From Haliangium sp050303215 (lineage in GTDB: Bacteria; Myxococcota_A; Polyangia; Haliangiales; Haliangiaceae), in the NCBI RefSeq assembly GCF_050303215.1, contig NZ_JBNLBH010000106.1:248001-312000 (forward strand): a stretch of 64,000 nt of DNA. Direction: 5' to 3'. The notes under the pieces were generated by a model. The model worked only from the letters and a program-made list of their open reading frames with translations, had not been told where the DNA came from and searched no databases. Position numbers and translations under genes: made by a program. This document shows, in pieces, positions 19,348-32,604 of the stretch (position 1 is the first letter of the stretch; every line of letters starts with the position of its first letter).

Positions 19348-19925
19348 CGCAGGTGCTTCTGTCTTGAGCTGGAATGTAGTGGCATGTGCAAGCCAAGCGG
19401 ACGAAGCGTTGACCAAATACTCGAAACCGCACGCGATGTTCAAGTCCAAAGCGTGGACGGGAAAGCGTGGGGAGACGATGGGCCACACGTCAAGCAAGTA
19501 TCGAACCAGTCACAGGAATATGTACAGGTTGTCACATCGAAGCCGTACAATGTTAGTTGTCATACATTATTTTACACATTTGAAAATGGAATGTGCGGCC
19601 TAGATTACTGCTCGCTGTGGAAGAAGAGTTCACAGTTATGACATCGACTTCATACTGAACGACAACTTCGTGCACTCGGAGCGCTGACCACATGTCCTCC
19701 CAAGTCGAGCGTGGTGGTGGGCGCGACGTTGTCGTCCCGACACCTACCCGGCGTTCGAGGGCTGCTCCGAGGGGGAGGACCCGAGGCGTCGAGCGCTCGC
19801 CGCAGGCTCCGCGGATGAGCGCCGCCCGGATCTGGATTCGGTGAGATTCCAGCCGGTTAGCCCTTGCATCGAGATCGTCCAATCAGATACAGTGGCAGCA
19901 AATGTCCGCGGAGTGAGCAAGGGTC
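19348..19925. promoter_or_regulatory. AT-richer divergent control region between kdsD and the IHF-like gene
   Basis: 578 bp with no convincing gene. About 19480-19670 is clearly poorer in GC than the rest of the window and includes an A/T run around 19550-19600. It must contain the promoter of the long kps transcript (minus strand) and that of the IHF-like gene (plus strand). I could not identify a confident -35/-10 pair for the kps side. Short frames here (for example 19364-19603 plus, 19553-19882 minus) lack homology cues. Confidence 0.5.
19864..19893 (+). promoter_or_regulatory. possible sigma70-type promoter of the IHF-like gene
   Basis: TTGCAT (19864-19869) and TACAGT (19888-19893) with an 18-nt spacer, 32 bp before the TTG start. 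The match is four of six at each box, so it is only a candidate. Confidence 0.3.
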
Positions 19926-20456
19926 TTGACCAAGTCTGAGTTGATCGAGCAGGTCTCCGAGTTGCTCAAACTTCCGAACGGGAAGGCCGAGCAGATCGTC
20001 AACTGCATCTTCGATTCGATGGTGAGCGCCCTTCAACAGGGCGGGGGGATCGAGATCCGGGGATTTGGTAGCTTCACGGTCCGCGAGTACAAGGCCTACG
20101 ACGGGCGCAACCCACGCACGGGCGAGACCGTGCACGTAGCGCCCAAGAAGCTCCCCTTCTTCAAGGTTGGCAAAGACTTGCGCGAGCGCGTCAACGGCAG
20201 CGAGGAGTCCGAGCCCGGACCCCGCGCGACCTCGCCGGCGGCCGGCAACGGAGGCCGCCCTGCGTCGGTCGAGGCCGAGGCCCGGGGGTGGGGCGAGGAG
20301 ACCGGCGGGCGTGAGCACGACGGACCCGGTCGCGACCGAGAGTTGGGCGAGCGACGCGGGGGCGACGACGACGCTCGTCAGGGCCTGCGCCTGGGCGGAC
20401 CGGCGTCGGGGGTGCTGTCGGGGTCGGGTTGGGGCTCTCCCGATCAGGGGAGCTGA
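19926..20456 (+). CDS. IHF/HU-family DNA-binding protein with long C-terminal tail
   Basis: 176 aa from a TTG start at 19926. Residues 1-92 match integration host factor beta/HU: MTKSELIEQVSELL, the beta-arm core IEIRGFGSFTVREYKAYDGR, then NPRTGETVHVAPKKLPFFKV and GKDLRERVNG. IHF-type proteins bend DNA and shape promoters and the nucleoid. The usual length is about 90-100 aa; here about 80 extra residues follow, rich in Gly, Glu, Arg and Ser with no hydrophobic core, apparently disordered. The frame stays open through a GC-rich region, so the tail could be real or a chance extension. It is divergent from the capsule locus and could influence it. Confidence 0.85.
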   Translation: MTKSELIEQVSELLKLPNGKAEQIVNCIFDSMVSALQQGGGIEIRGFGSFTVREYKAYDGRNPRTGETVHVAPKKLPFFKVGKDLRERVNGSEESEPGPRATSPAAGNGGRPASVEAEARGWGEETGGREHDGPGRDRELGERRGGDDDARQGLRLGGPASGVLSGSGWGSPDQGS

Positions 20457-20501
20457 GCGCCCACGAAGCGCCCATGAAGCGCTGATCGATCCGCGCCAAG
20501 C

Positions 20502-22763
<2,262 letters not shown>

Positions 22764-22785
22764 GGCTTCATGGTACATACATGAG

Positions 22786-23517
22786 GTGGGGCGCGTCTCA
22801 TGCATCGTCTGTGGCTTCGCGGTGATCGCGGCGCTCGCGATCGGCCTCGCGCCGGCCCGCGCCGACACCTCCAAGGTCCCCAGCCGGGCGGTCTACCAGT
22901 CGCCCAAGGCGGCCCCGTCGGTGCGCGACAAGCGCTGCTGCGGCTACCCCCTGAGCGAGTCGCTCGGCTTCGCCCTACGATTTTACTGGCTGGCCATGGA
23001 GCGCCGCTTCGCCGGGGCCTGGGACGAGCCGGCCCAGGATGTGTACACCAGCGACGGTTTTTACCTGGGCACCTTCTCTGAGCCCTTCGTGCGCGAGCTG
23101 CGCATGGAGGGCTCGGGCGTGCTCTCGGACGGCCGTGTCATCAACTACGACGGCCGCTGCGTGTACGGCGTGGGCACCTGCTTCGAGACCCTGGACCCGA
23201 GCTCGCACCCCTACGGCCGCGGCGCCGGGCGCCGGCCCCTGGTGCCCTTCCGGTCGGTGGCCGTCGATCCCCGAATCATCCCCATCGGCGAGCCGCTGTA
23301 CCTGCCCGAGCTCGACGGCCTGGTCCTGCCCGACGGCACCGTGCATGACGGCTGCGTGCGCGCCGACGACACCGGCAGCGCCATCAAGCGGCGTAAGATC
23401 GACTTCTTCGTGGTCTCGCGCGAGAATTTTCGCGATCTCTTGGCCGGGCTGTGGCACGTCACCTGGATCACGCCCCACATCGAGGCCCCGCGCTGCGCCT
23501 ACCTGCGCCAGAGCTGA
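22786..23517 (+). CDS. secreted 3D-domain protein
   Basis: About 243 aa if started at GTG 22786; an ATG at 22762 would overlap the divergent gene. A signal peptide is clear (CIVCGFAVIAALAIGLAPARA). The C-terminal part contains the three conserved aspartates of the 3D domain (MltA/YuiC/Rpf-associated cell-wall lytic fold): VAVDPRIIPIGEPLYLPE, then CVRADDTGSAIK and KIDFFVVS. Such proteins act on peptidoglycan in the periplasm, often as lytic transglycosylases. Eight or so cysteines (for example RCVYGVGTCFE, HDGCVRA) suggest disulfides. The start is uncertain because the shared intergenic space is tiny. Confidence 0.8.
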   Translation: MGRVSCIVCGFAVIAALAIGLAPARADTSKVPSRAVYQSPKAAPSVRDKRCCGYPLSESLGFALRFYWLAMERRFAGAWDEPAQDVYTSDGFYLGTFSEPFVRELRMEGSGVLSDGRVINYDGRCVYGVGTCFETLDPSSHPYGRGAGRRPLVPFRSVAVDPRIIPIGEPLYLPELDGLVLPDGTVHDGCVRADDTGSAIKRRKIDFFVVSRENFRDLLAGLWHVTWITPHIEAPRCAYLRQS

Positions 23518-23586
23518 GCCCTCGCACGGACCGGGTTCGCGCCTGCGGGCCCGGGCCTCGGGGCGATTGCCCGGATCGGTCCGGTC

Positions 23587-24057
23587 GTGGATAATCCCGC
23601 CGTGCTCGACTCCCTCTTCGTTGGTTCGGCGGCCGGCGCCATCGATGACGCGCTGGCGGCGGCCGGCGTCGACGGCGGGCCCGTGGCCGTCGTTGGGCCG
23701 CTCCGGCTGGGGCGGGCCCTGGCCGAGCGCGGGCGCGAGGTGGTGCAGATCGTGGCCCGGCCCTACAAGCGCGGGGGCGCCATCGCGCGTCAGGTCCAGG
23801 CCGCGCCCGGCGCGCTGCCCCTCGACGACGACTCCCTGCGCGCCGTGGTGGCCATCGAGGCCGGCCAGCGCCCCGACTGGGACGCGCTGCTGGCCGAGTG
23901 GCGGCGGGTGCTGGCCGATCGCGGCGCCCTGGTCTTGATCGACCGCGCGGCCCCCATCGACATGACCCGGCGGGCCTTGTGCGGAGGCCTCGCCGACATC
24001 GAGCAGCGTCGCAGCGGCCGCAAGGTGGTCACCAGCGGTCGGATCATCAAGCTGTGA
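23587..24057 (+). CDS. degenerate class I methyltransferase-like protein
   Basis: 156 aa from GTG 23587. The C-terminal part reads like motif IV to post-VI of a methyltransferase (ALPLDDDSLRAVVAIEAGQ, then WRRVLADRGALVLIDRAAP), as in Methyltransf_11 proteins, and VAVVGPLRLGRALAERGREV corresponds to strand 1 and 2 but lacks the glycine triad D/E-x-G-x-G. It may therefore be a non-catalytic relative, a short sugar-nucleotide-binding fold, or a truncated enzyme. Its stop overlaps the start of the metallophosphoesterase gene by 4 bp, so the two are co-translated. Confidence 0.55.
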   Translation: MDNPAVLDSLFVGSAAGAIDDALAAAGVDGGPVAVVGPLRLGRALAERGREVVQIVARPYKRGGAIARQVQAAPGALPLDDDSLRAVVAIEAGQRPDWDALLAEWRRVLADRGALVLIDRAAPIDMTRRALCGGLADIEQRRSGRKVVTSGRIIKL

Positions 24058-24872
24058 AGCTGTACGCCATCAGCGACATCCACATCGGTCACCCCGAGAA
24101 CCGCGAGGCCTTCGCCGAGCTGCCCGCGCACCCCGACGACTGGCTGATCTTGGCCGGCGACATCGGCGAGACCGCGCGCCACCTCGCCTACGCCTTGAAC
24201 GTGGTCAAGGATCGCTTCGCCCAGGTGCTGTGGGTGCCCGGCAACCACGACCTGTGGACCGTGCCCCAGCGCGAGCGGATCCGGGGCGAGACCAAGTACC
24301 AGGCCCTGGTCGAGATCTGCCAGCACTTCGGCGTGCTCACCCCCGAGGACCCTTATCCGATCTGGTCCGGCCCCGGCGGCGACCGCCTCATTTGCCCCCT
24401 GTTCCTGCTCTACGACTACACCTTCTGCCCCGACGGCATGTCGCCGGCGCAGGCCCTGGCCTGGGCCAAGGCGTCCGACATCGAGTGCGTCGACGAGCAC
24501 CTGCTCCACCCCGACCCCTACCCCTCGCGCCAGGCCTGGTGTCACGCCCGCTGTGACCTCACCGAGCAGCGGCTCGAGCGCGCCGTGGCCGAGCACGACT
24601 GCCCGCTGGTGCTGATCAACCACTTCCCCTTGCGCCAGGAGCTGGCCGTGCTGCCGCGGGTCCCGCGTTTCACCATCTGGTGCGGCACCCGCCGCACCGA
24701 GGATTGGCACACTCGCTTCCGCGCCGAGGCGGTCGTTTTTGGACACCTGCACATCCGCCAGACCCGCCACATCGACGGGGTCCGGTTCGAGGAGGTGTCG
24801 CTGGGCTACCCCCGGCAGTGGCAGCACGCGCCCATCGGCGACCACCTGCGCCAGATCCTGCCTAACCGCTGA
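24054..24872 (+). CDS. calcineurin-like metallophosphoesterase
   Basis: 272 aa from GTG 24054 (overlap GTGA with the previous stop). All five metal-binding blocks are present: YAISDIHIG (D-x-H), LAGDIGE (GD), WVPGNHDLW (GNHD), LVLINHFPL (H) and VVFGHLHIRQ (GHLH). This is a dinuclear metal phosphoesterase of the YkuE/Icc-like class; the substrate could be a phosphodiester nucleotide or phosphoprotein. The gene lies in a plus-strand trio with the methyltransferase-like gene before it and an HD hydrolase 31 bp after it. Confidence 0.88.
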   Translation: MKLYAISDIHIGHPENREAFAELPAHPDDWLILAGDIGETARHLAYALNVVKDRFAQVLWVPGNHDLWTVPQRERIRGETKYQALVEICQHFGVLTPEDPYPIWSGPGGDRLICPLFLLYDYTFCPDGMSPAQALAWAKASDIECVDEHLLHPDPYPSRQAWCHARCDLTEQRLERAVAEHDCPLVLINHFPLRQELAVLPRVPRFTIWCGTRRTEDWHTRFRAEAVVFGHLHIRQTRHIDGVRFEEVSLGYPRQWQHAPIGDHLRQILPNR

Positions 24873-24903
24873 GCGGCGCCGCCCGGCACAGATGGAGGAG
24901 ATC

Positions 24904-25545
24904 ATGCTCGACCCCGCATCCATCCGACAGGCCCTCGGCCCCGTCCCGGCCACGCTGGCCCCACCCGACGAGTTCTGGCTGGCCCTGTACCAGGGCTACC
25001 AGACCCCGCCGCGCAGCTATCACACCTTCGACCATGTGGTCGAAGTCGTGCGCCGCTACCGCGAGGCCGACGAGGCCGTGGGTTGGGACCACCCCGTCGA
25101 GGTGTTCCTGGCCGCCCTGTTCCACGACTTGGTCTATCGAGTCGGCGCCAAGGACAACGAGCGTCGCAGCGCCGTCCAAGCGGCCGAGGCGGTGGCGCGG
25201 TGGCTGGACGAGGCCGCCATCGACGTCGCCTACCTCACCCGCCTGATCGAGCTCACCGCCCGCCACGGCGCCCTCACCCCCGCCGCGGTGAGCCCCGAGG
25301 AGGCGCTCTTCCTCGACTGCGACATGGCCGTGCTCGGCGCCGACGCCGACACCTACGACCGCTACGAGGAAGGCGTCGCGCGTGAGTACCAGGCCCTGTA
25401 TCCTCCGCCGCTGTACCAGCAGGGCCGGGCCCAGTTCCTGCGCGGTCTGCTCGAGCGCGAGCGCATCTACCTATCCGACTACTTTCACGGCCGCCTCGAC
25501 GCCCGCGCGCGGGGCAACATCGAGCGGGTGTTGGCAGGCCTATAA
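24904..25545 (+). CDS. predicted HD-superfamily metal-dependent phosphohydrolase
   Basis: 213 aa from ATG 24904, chosen because GGAGGAG lies 3-9 nt upstream; an in-frame ATG at 24892 lies inside that ribosome site. The N-terminal block PPRSYHTFDHVVEVVRRY and LAALFHDLVYRVGAKDNE give the H...HD signature of the COG4339-type family (predicted metal-dependent HD phosphohydrolases), with LFLDCDMAVLGADADTYDRY supplying the downstream Asp. Family members are compact, single-domain and of unknown substrate. Confidence 0.82.
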   Translation: MLDPASIRQALGPVPATLAPPDEFWLALYQGYQTPPRSYHTFDHVVEVVRRYREADEAVGWDHPVEVFLAALFHDLVYRVGAKDNERRSAVQAAEAVARWLDEAAIDVAYLTRLIELTARHGALTPAAVSPEEALFLDCDMAVLGADADTYDRYEEGVAREYQALYPPPLYQQGRAQFLRGLLERERIYLSDYFHGRLDARARGNIERVLAGL

Positions 25546-25574
25546 GAGTCTGGGCGCTCGACCGGGGTCTTGCA

Positions 25575-25590
25575 GCAGCCTGCCGGCTGC
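25575..25590. terminator. hairpin between convergent genes
   Basis: GCAGCC (25575-25580), loop TGCC, GGCTGC (25585-25590): a perfect 6-bp stem in the 74-bp gap between the HD gene and the lipoprotein gene. No T-run follows; a bidirectional terminator is plausible but unproven. Confidence 0.35.
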
Positions 25591-25619
25591 GGCCGCGACC
25601 GCGCGCGCCGACCGACGAG

Positions 25620-25880
25620 TCACTGCTCGGCTTCGATCTCGGTCGCGAGCGCTTCGAGCTCGTCTTTGTAGTTATCGGCCGTGATCTCGGTGGACGCGGC
25701 CTCTTCGAAGTCGGTCTCGACCGGCAGGTCCTTATCCTCGATGGCGGCGGGAGCCGCTTCGTCGCCGGCCTTGGCCGCCGTCGGCGGTGGAGGTGACGCC
25801 TCGGGCTCGGCGTCCTTGGAGCAAGCCGCGGCGGTGAACGCAAACGCGGCGCAGAGCAGGGCTGAGATGATCCGTTGCAT
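25620..25880 (-). CDS. small acidic lipoprotein
   Basis: 86 aa with a type II signal peptide (MQRIISALLCAAFAFTAAAC; lipidated Cys20). The mature part has a proline stretch and then a strongly acidic tail (about a third Glu/Asp) with no recognised domain. A GAGG element lies 6 nt upstream of the ATG. It lies 23 bp downstream of a gene for a secreted, very charged protein and is probably co-transcribed with it. Role unknown. Confidence 0.75.
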   Translation of the reverse strand: MQRIISALLCAAFAFTAAACSKDAEPEASPPPPTAAKAGDEAAPAAIEDKDLPVETDFEEAASTEITADNYKDELEALATEIEAEQ

Positions 25881-25903
25881 GTTGGCCTCGACAGAGAAGG
25901 GGG

Positions 25904-26620
25904 TTACTGGTGGGACGCGGACTGCTCCATCCAGCGCTCGTGCCGGCGCTGCTCCTTGGCGATCAGGGCGTCGACGCGGTCGACCGCAGCGACGTCATCG
26001 CTGTCGGCGGCCACCGCCTGCACCCGGTGCAGCCGGGCCATGCGGCGAGCGTGCCGACGCAGCTCCTCGGTGACCGCGCGGCTCATCGGCCGCTTGTCCA
26101 GGTGCTTGCGAACCCGGTCTCGGGCCTTGGCCCGCAGCTCGGCCGCGCGGGCCTTGCGGTTTTCGCGCCGGGCCCGGGCCTTGTCCTTGACCCGCGCCAG
26201 CTTGTCGTCGTCGGCCTCGCCTTCGCCGCCGTCGATCCCGCTGGCCTCGTCGTCACCGGCGCCGGCCTGGGCCTTGCGTTCGGCCGCCTCGGCCCGGTGT
26301 TCGGCCGCCTTGTCCTTGCCCGCGGCGCCGTGCTCGTCACCTCGTCCGGGTTTGCCGGCACGGTCGGGTTTGCCGCTTCGGTTCACCTCGGTGCGCTCGC
26401 CGTGCTTGCCGCGACGGCTGGGCTCGCCGAACTGATCGGCCTTGCCGTGGTCACCTTTGGCTTCGGGTTTGCCGGCCTTGCCCTGGCCGCGCTGGGCTTT
26501 GTCCGGCTGCTGAGCCGAGACCGAGGCCACGGGCAGGCACACCAGGGCGGCGGCCAGCGCGAACAACAGACGCAGAGAGGGTCGGGCAGGGGGCTGAGGG
26601 GATCTACGCATTGACATCAT
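25904..26620 (-). CDS. secreted Lys/Arg/Glu-rich low-complexity protein
   Basis: 238 aa from ATG 26620, which has GGGAG six nucleotides upstream (the open frame extends 14 codons more). A Sec signal peptide is visible (LRLLFALAAALVCLPVASVSA). The rest is low-complexity: Gly/Lys/Asp/Arg-rich to about residue 110, then a long charged helical region (ARVKDKARARRENRKARAAE) and RHARRMARLHRV near the end. No enzymatic motif is present. It may bind anionic polymers such as DNA, capsule or the neighbouring acidic lipoprotein; that is inference. Confidence 0.7.
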   Translation of the reverse strand: MMSMRRSPQPPARPSLRLLFALAAALVCLPVASVSAQQPDKAQRGQGKAGKPEAKGDHGKADQFGEPSRRGKHGERTEVNRSGKPDRAGKPGRGDEHGAAGKDKAAEHRAEAAERKAQAGAGDDEASGIDGGEGEADDDKLARVKDKARARRENRKARAAELRAKARDRVRKHLDKRPMSRAVTEELRRHARRMARLHRVQAVAADSDDVAAVDRVDALIAKEQRRHERWMEQSASHQ

Positions 26621-26799
26621 AGGCTGCTCCCAGAGAAGAACTCGATTGCGAGTCGTTGGCATGGGGGAAGATACGCGCGGGTCCGGGTAGTCGATCGGCA
26701 GGTGCGGGGTACCTGCGAGGTATGTGAGAGGTACCGGCCAGATGCGGGTTTGTGTCGCGATGAGACGGTAGCGACGACCGGGGCGGCGGCGCGTGGTAT

Positions 26800-28317
<1,518 letters not shown>

Positions 28318-28470
28318 GGTGGTCGGGTGTAGGCGCCGATCGGACAACGACTCGCGCCGACTGGGCGGGTTCGGCCCGTCGCATCGTCGAGACTCGTCCC
28401 GAGACGGGCAGTGATCACTCCTGCTCGTCGGCGTTCCCAATATGTGACATGGGCGGACATTCCGCATGCA

Positions 28471-28512
28471 CGGACAGGTCATGTGCTTGTGCATGTGCCG
28501 TCCACCTGTCCG
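28471..28512. promoter_or_regulatory. 9-bp inverted repeat upstream of the binding-protein/kinase pair
   Basis: CGGACAGGT (28471-28479) and ACCTGTCCG (28504-28512) are exact reverse complements with 24 nt between. The rest of the 305-bp gap (28318-28622) shows no gene. The site lies about 50 bp before a candidate promoter, which fits a regulator-binding site or an RNA stem on a read-through transcript. Confidence 0.45.
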
Positions 28513-28560
28513 GTGTCCTGTAACCTGGATAACGCCTTCTTTGCGTCCATGCCGTTGCTG

Positions 28561-28590
28561 TTGATATGTGCCCGCGCTGCGACCTATCAT
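28561..28590 (+). promoter_or_regulatory. candidate sigma70-type promoter
   Basis: TTGATA (28561-28566), 18-nt spacer, TATCAT (28585-28590), located 33 bp before the ATG of the binding-protein gene; a GGGGA ribosome site follows. It is the best promoter-like pair I see in the window. Confidence 0.45.
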
Positions 28591-28622
28591 CATGGTAGGG
28601 GGAGGGTCCCCCCGGGGAAACC

Positions 28623-29642
28623 ATGTCCGCGTCGTTACGCCTCGTCCTGCCGCTCTTGCTCACCCTGAGCGCGGTCTCGTGCAAGTCATCCGAGGGCAAC
28701 CAGGAGCCGCTCATCATGCCTGCGGAGGGCGCGCGCGCGAAGATCGTAGACAAGGGCGAGCCGGCCGAGACGCCCAAGCGCATCGCGCTGGTCATGAAGA
28801 CGCTCACCAACCCCTTCTTCGTCTCGATGGAGCGAGGCGCACACCGGGCCGAGAACGAGCTGGGCATCGAGCTCCTGGTGCGCACCCACGGCGACGAGAC
28901 CGCGATCGAGCAGCAGATCGCCATCGTGAAGAAGCTGATCCGCGAGGGCGTGGACGCCATGGCGGTGGTGCCCGGCAACTCCACCGAGATGATTCCGGTG
29001 GTCAAGGAGGCGCAGAGCGCCGGCATTGCGATCGTGAACGTCGACAACCGCTTCGATCCCGAGACCGCTCACGAGTGGGGCTTGGACGGTATCCCCTTCG
29101 TCGGCGTGAACAACGTCGAGGGCGCCCGGATCGCGGCCGAGTACCTCGCCGGCCAACTCACCCTGCCGGCGCAGGTAGCCATCATCGAGGGCGATCCCGC
29201 CGCTTACTCGTCCCATGAGCGCAAACAGGGCGCGCTCGAAGGGTTCGCCGCGGTCGCCGGGGTTGATGTGGTGGCGGTAGAGACCGCGCACTGGAACATC
29301 GAGAAGGCGCGCGAGGCCGCCGCCCGCATCTTCGAAAAATTCCCCGACGTCCGCGGCGTGTTTTGCGCCAACGACATCATGGCGCTGGGCGTGATCCGGT
29401 TTCTGGAGGAGTCGGGCAAGCACCAGAGCGTGTTGGTCACCGGCTACGACGCCATCGAGGAGGCGCGGGCCGCGATCCGCAGCGGCAAGCTGCTGGCCAC
29501 CGTCGATCAGCGGCCCGACGTACAGGGATACACGGGGGTCAAGTTCGCCGCCCGCCTGCTCGCCGGCGAGACCCTGCCGCGCGAGACCTACATCGACGTC
29601 GAGCTGGTCACCGCTGCGTCGCTGGAGGAGGAGAAGCCATGA
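28623..29642 (+). CDS. periplasmic sugar-binding-type lipoprotein (Peripla_BP_4)
   Basis: 339 aa with a lipoprotein signal peptide (LRLVLPLLLTLSAVSC, Cys20). The mature protein matches the RbsB/XylF-type substrate-binding fold: RIALVMKTLTNPFFVSMERG, DAMAVVPGNSTEMIPVVKEA, IAIVNVDNRFD, GEDP-like IIEGDPAAYSSHERKQGALE, FPDVRGVFCANDIMALGVIR and LLATVDQRPDVQGYTGVK. Such proteins usually deliver ribose, galactose or AI-2 to an ABC importer, but no permease or ATPase is nearby; instead a hybrid histidine kinase begins 72 bp downstream on the same strand. A sensory role as kinase partner (like LuxP with LuxQ or TorT with TorS) is inferred. Confidence 0.88.
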   Translation: MSASLRLVLPLLLTLSAVSCKSSEGNQEPLIMPAEGARAKIVDKGEPAETPKRIALVMKTLTNPFFVSMERGAHRAENELGIELLVRTHGDETAIEQQIAIVKKLIREGVDAMAVVPGNSTEMIPVVKEAQSAGIAIVNVDNRFDPETAHEWGLDGIPFVGVNNVEGARIAAEYLAGQLTLPAQVAIIEGDPAAYSSHERKQGALEGFAAVAGVDVVAVETAHWNIEKAREAAARIFEKFPDVRGVFCANDIMALGVIRFLEESGKHQSVLVTGYDAIEEARAAIRSGKLLATVDQRPDVQGYTGVKFAARLLAGETLPRETYIDVELVTAASLEEEKP

Positions 29643-29714
29643 TCGGCACCACGCTCATCAGCGCGAGTGTGGGCGCCGCGCCCGACCGCGGCGTACCTTG
29701 ACCCGGGCGAGGCC

Positions 29715-32558
<2,844 letters not shown>

Positions 32559-32604
32559 CAGCCAGCCACCTCTAGGCACCCAACCAGACCACCCGGCAGC
32601 CTGC

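Noticed and set aside
19650..19860. tRNA or small structured RNA in the gap before the IHF-like gene
   Set aside because: No T-loop GTTCGA with matching arms or CCA-type end was found.
19553..19882. 109-codon minus-strand frame in the AT-richer control region
   Set aside because: No domain, no ribosome site seen, and composition changes mid-frame; treated as non-coding.
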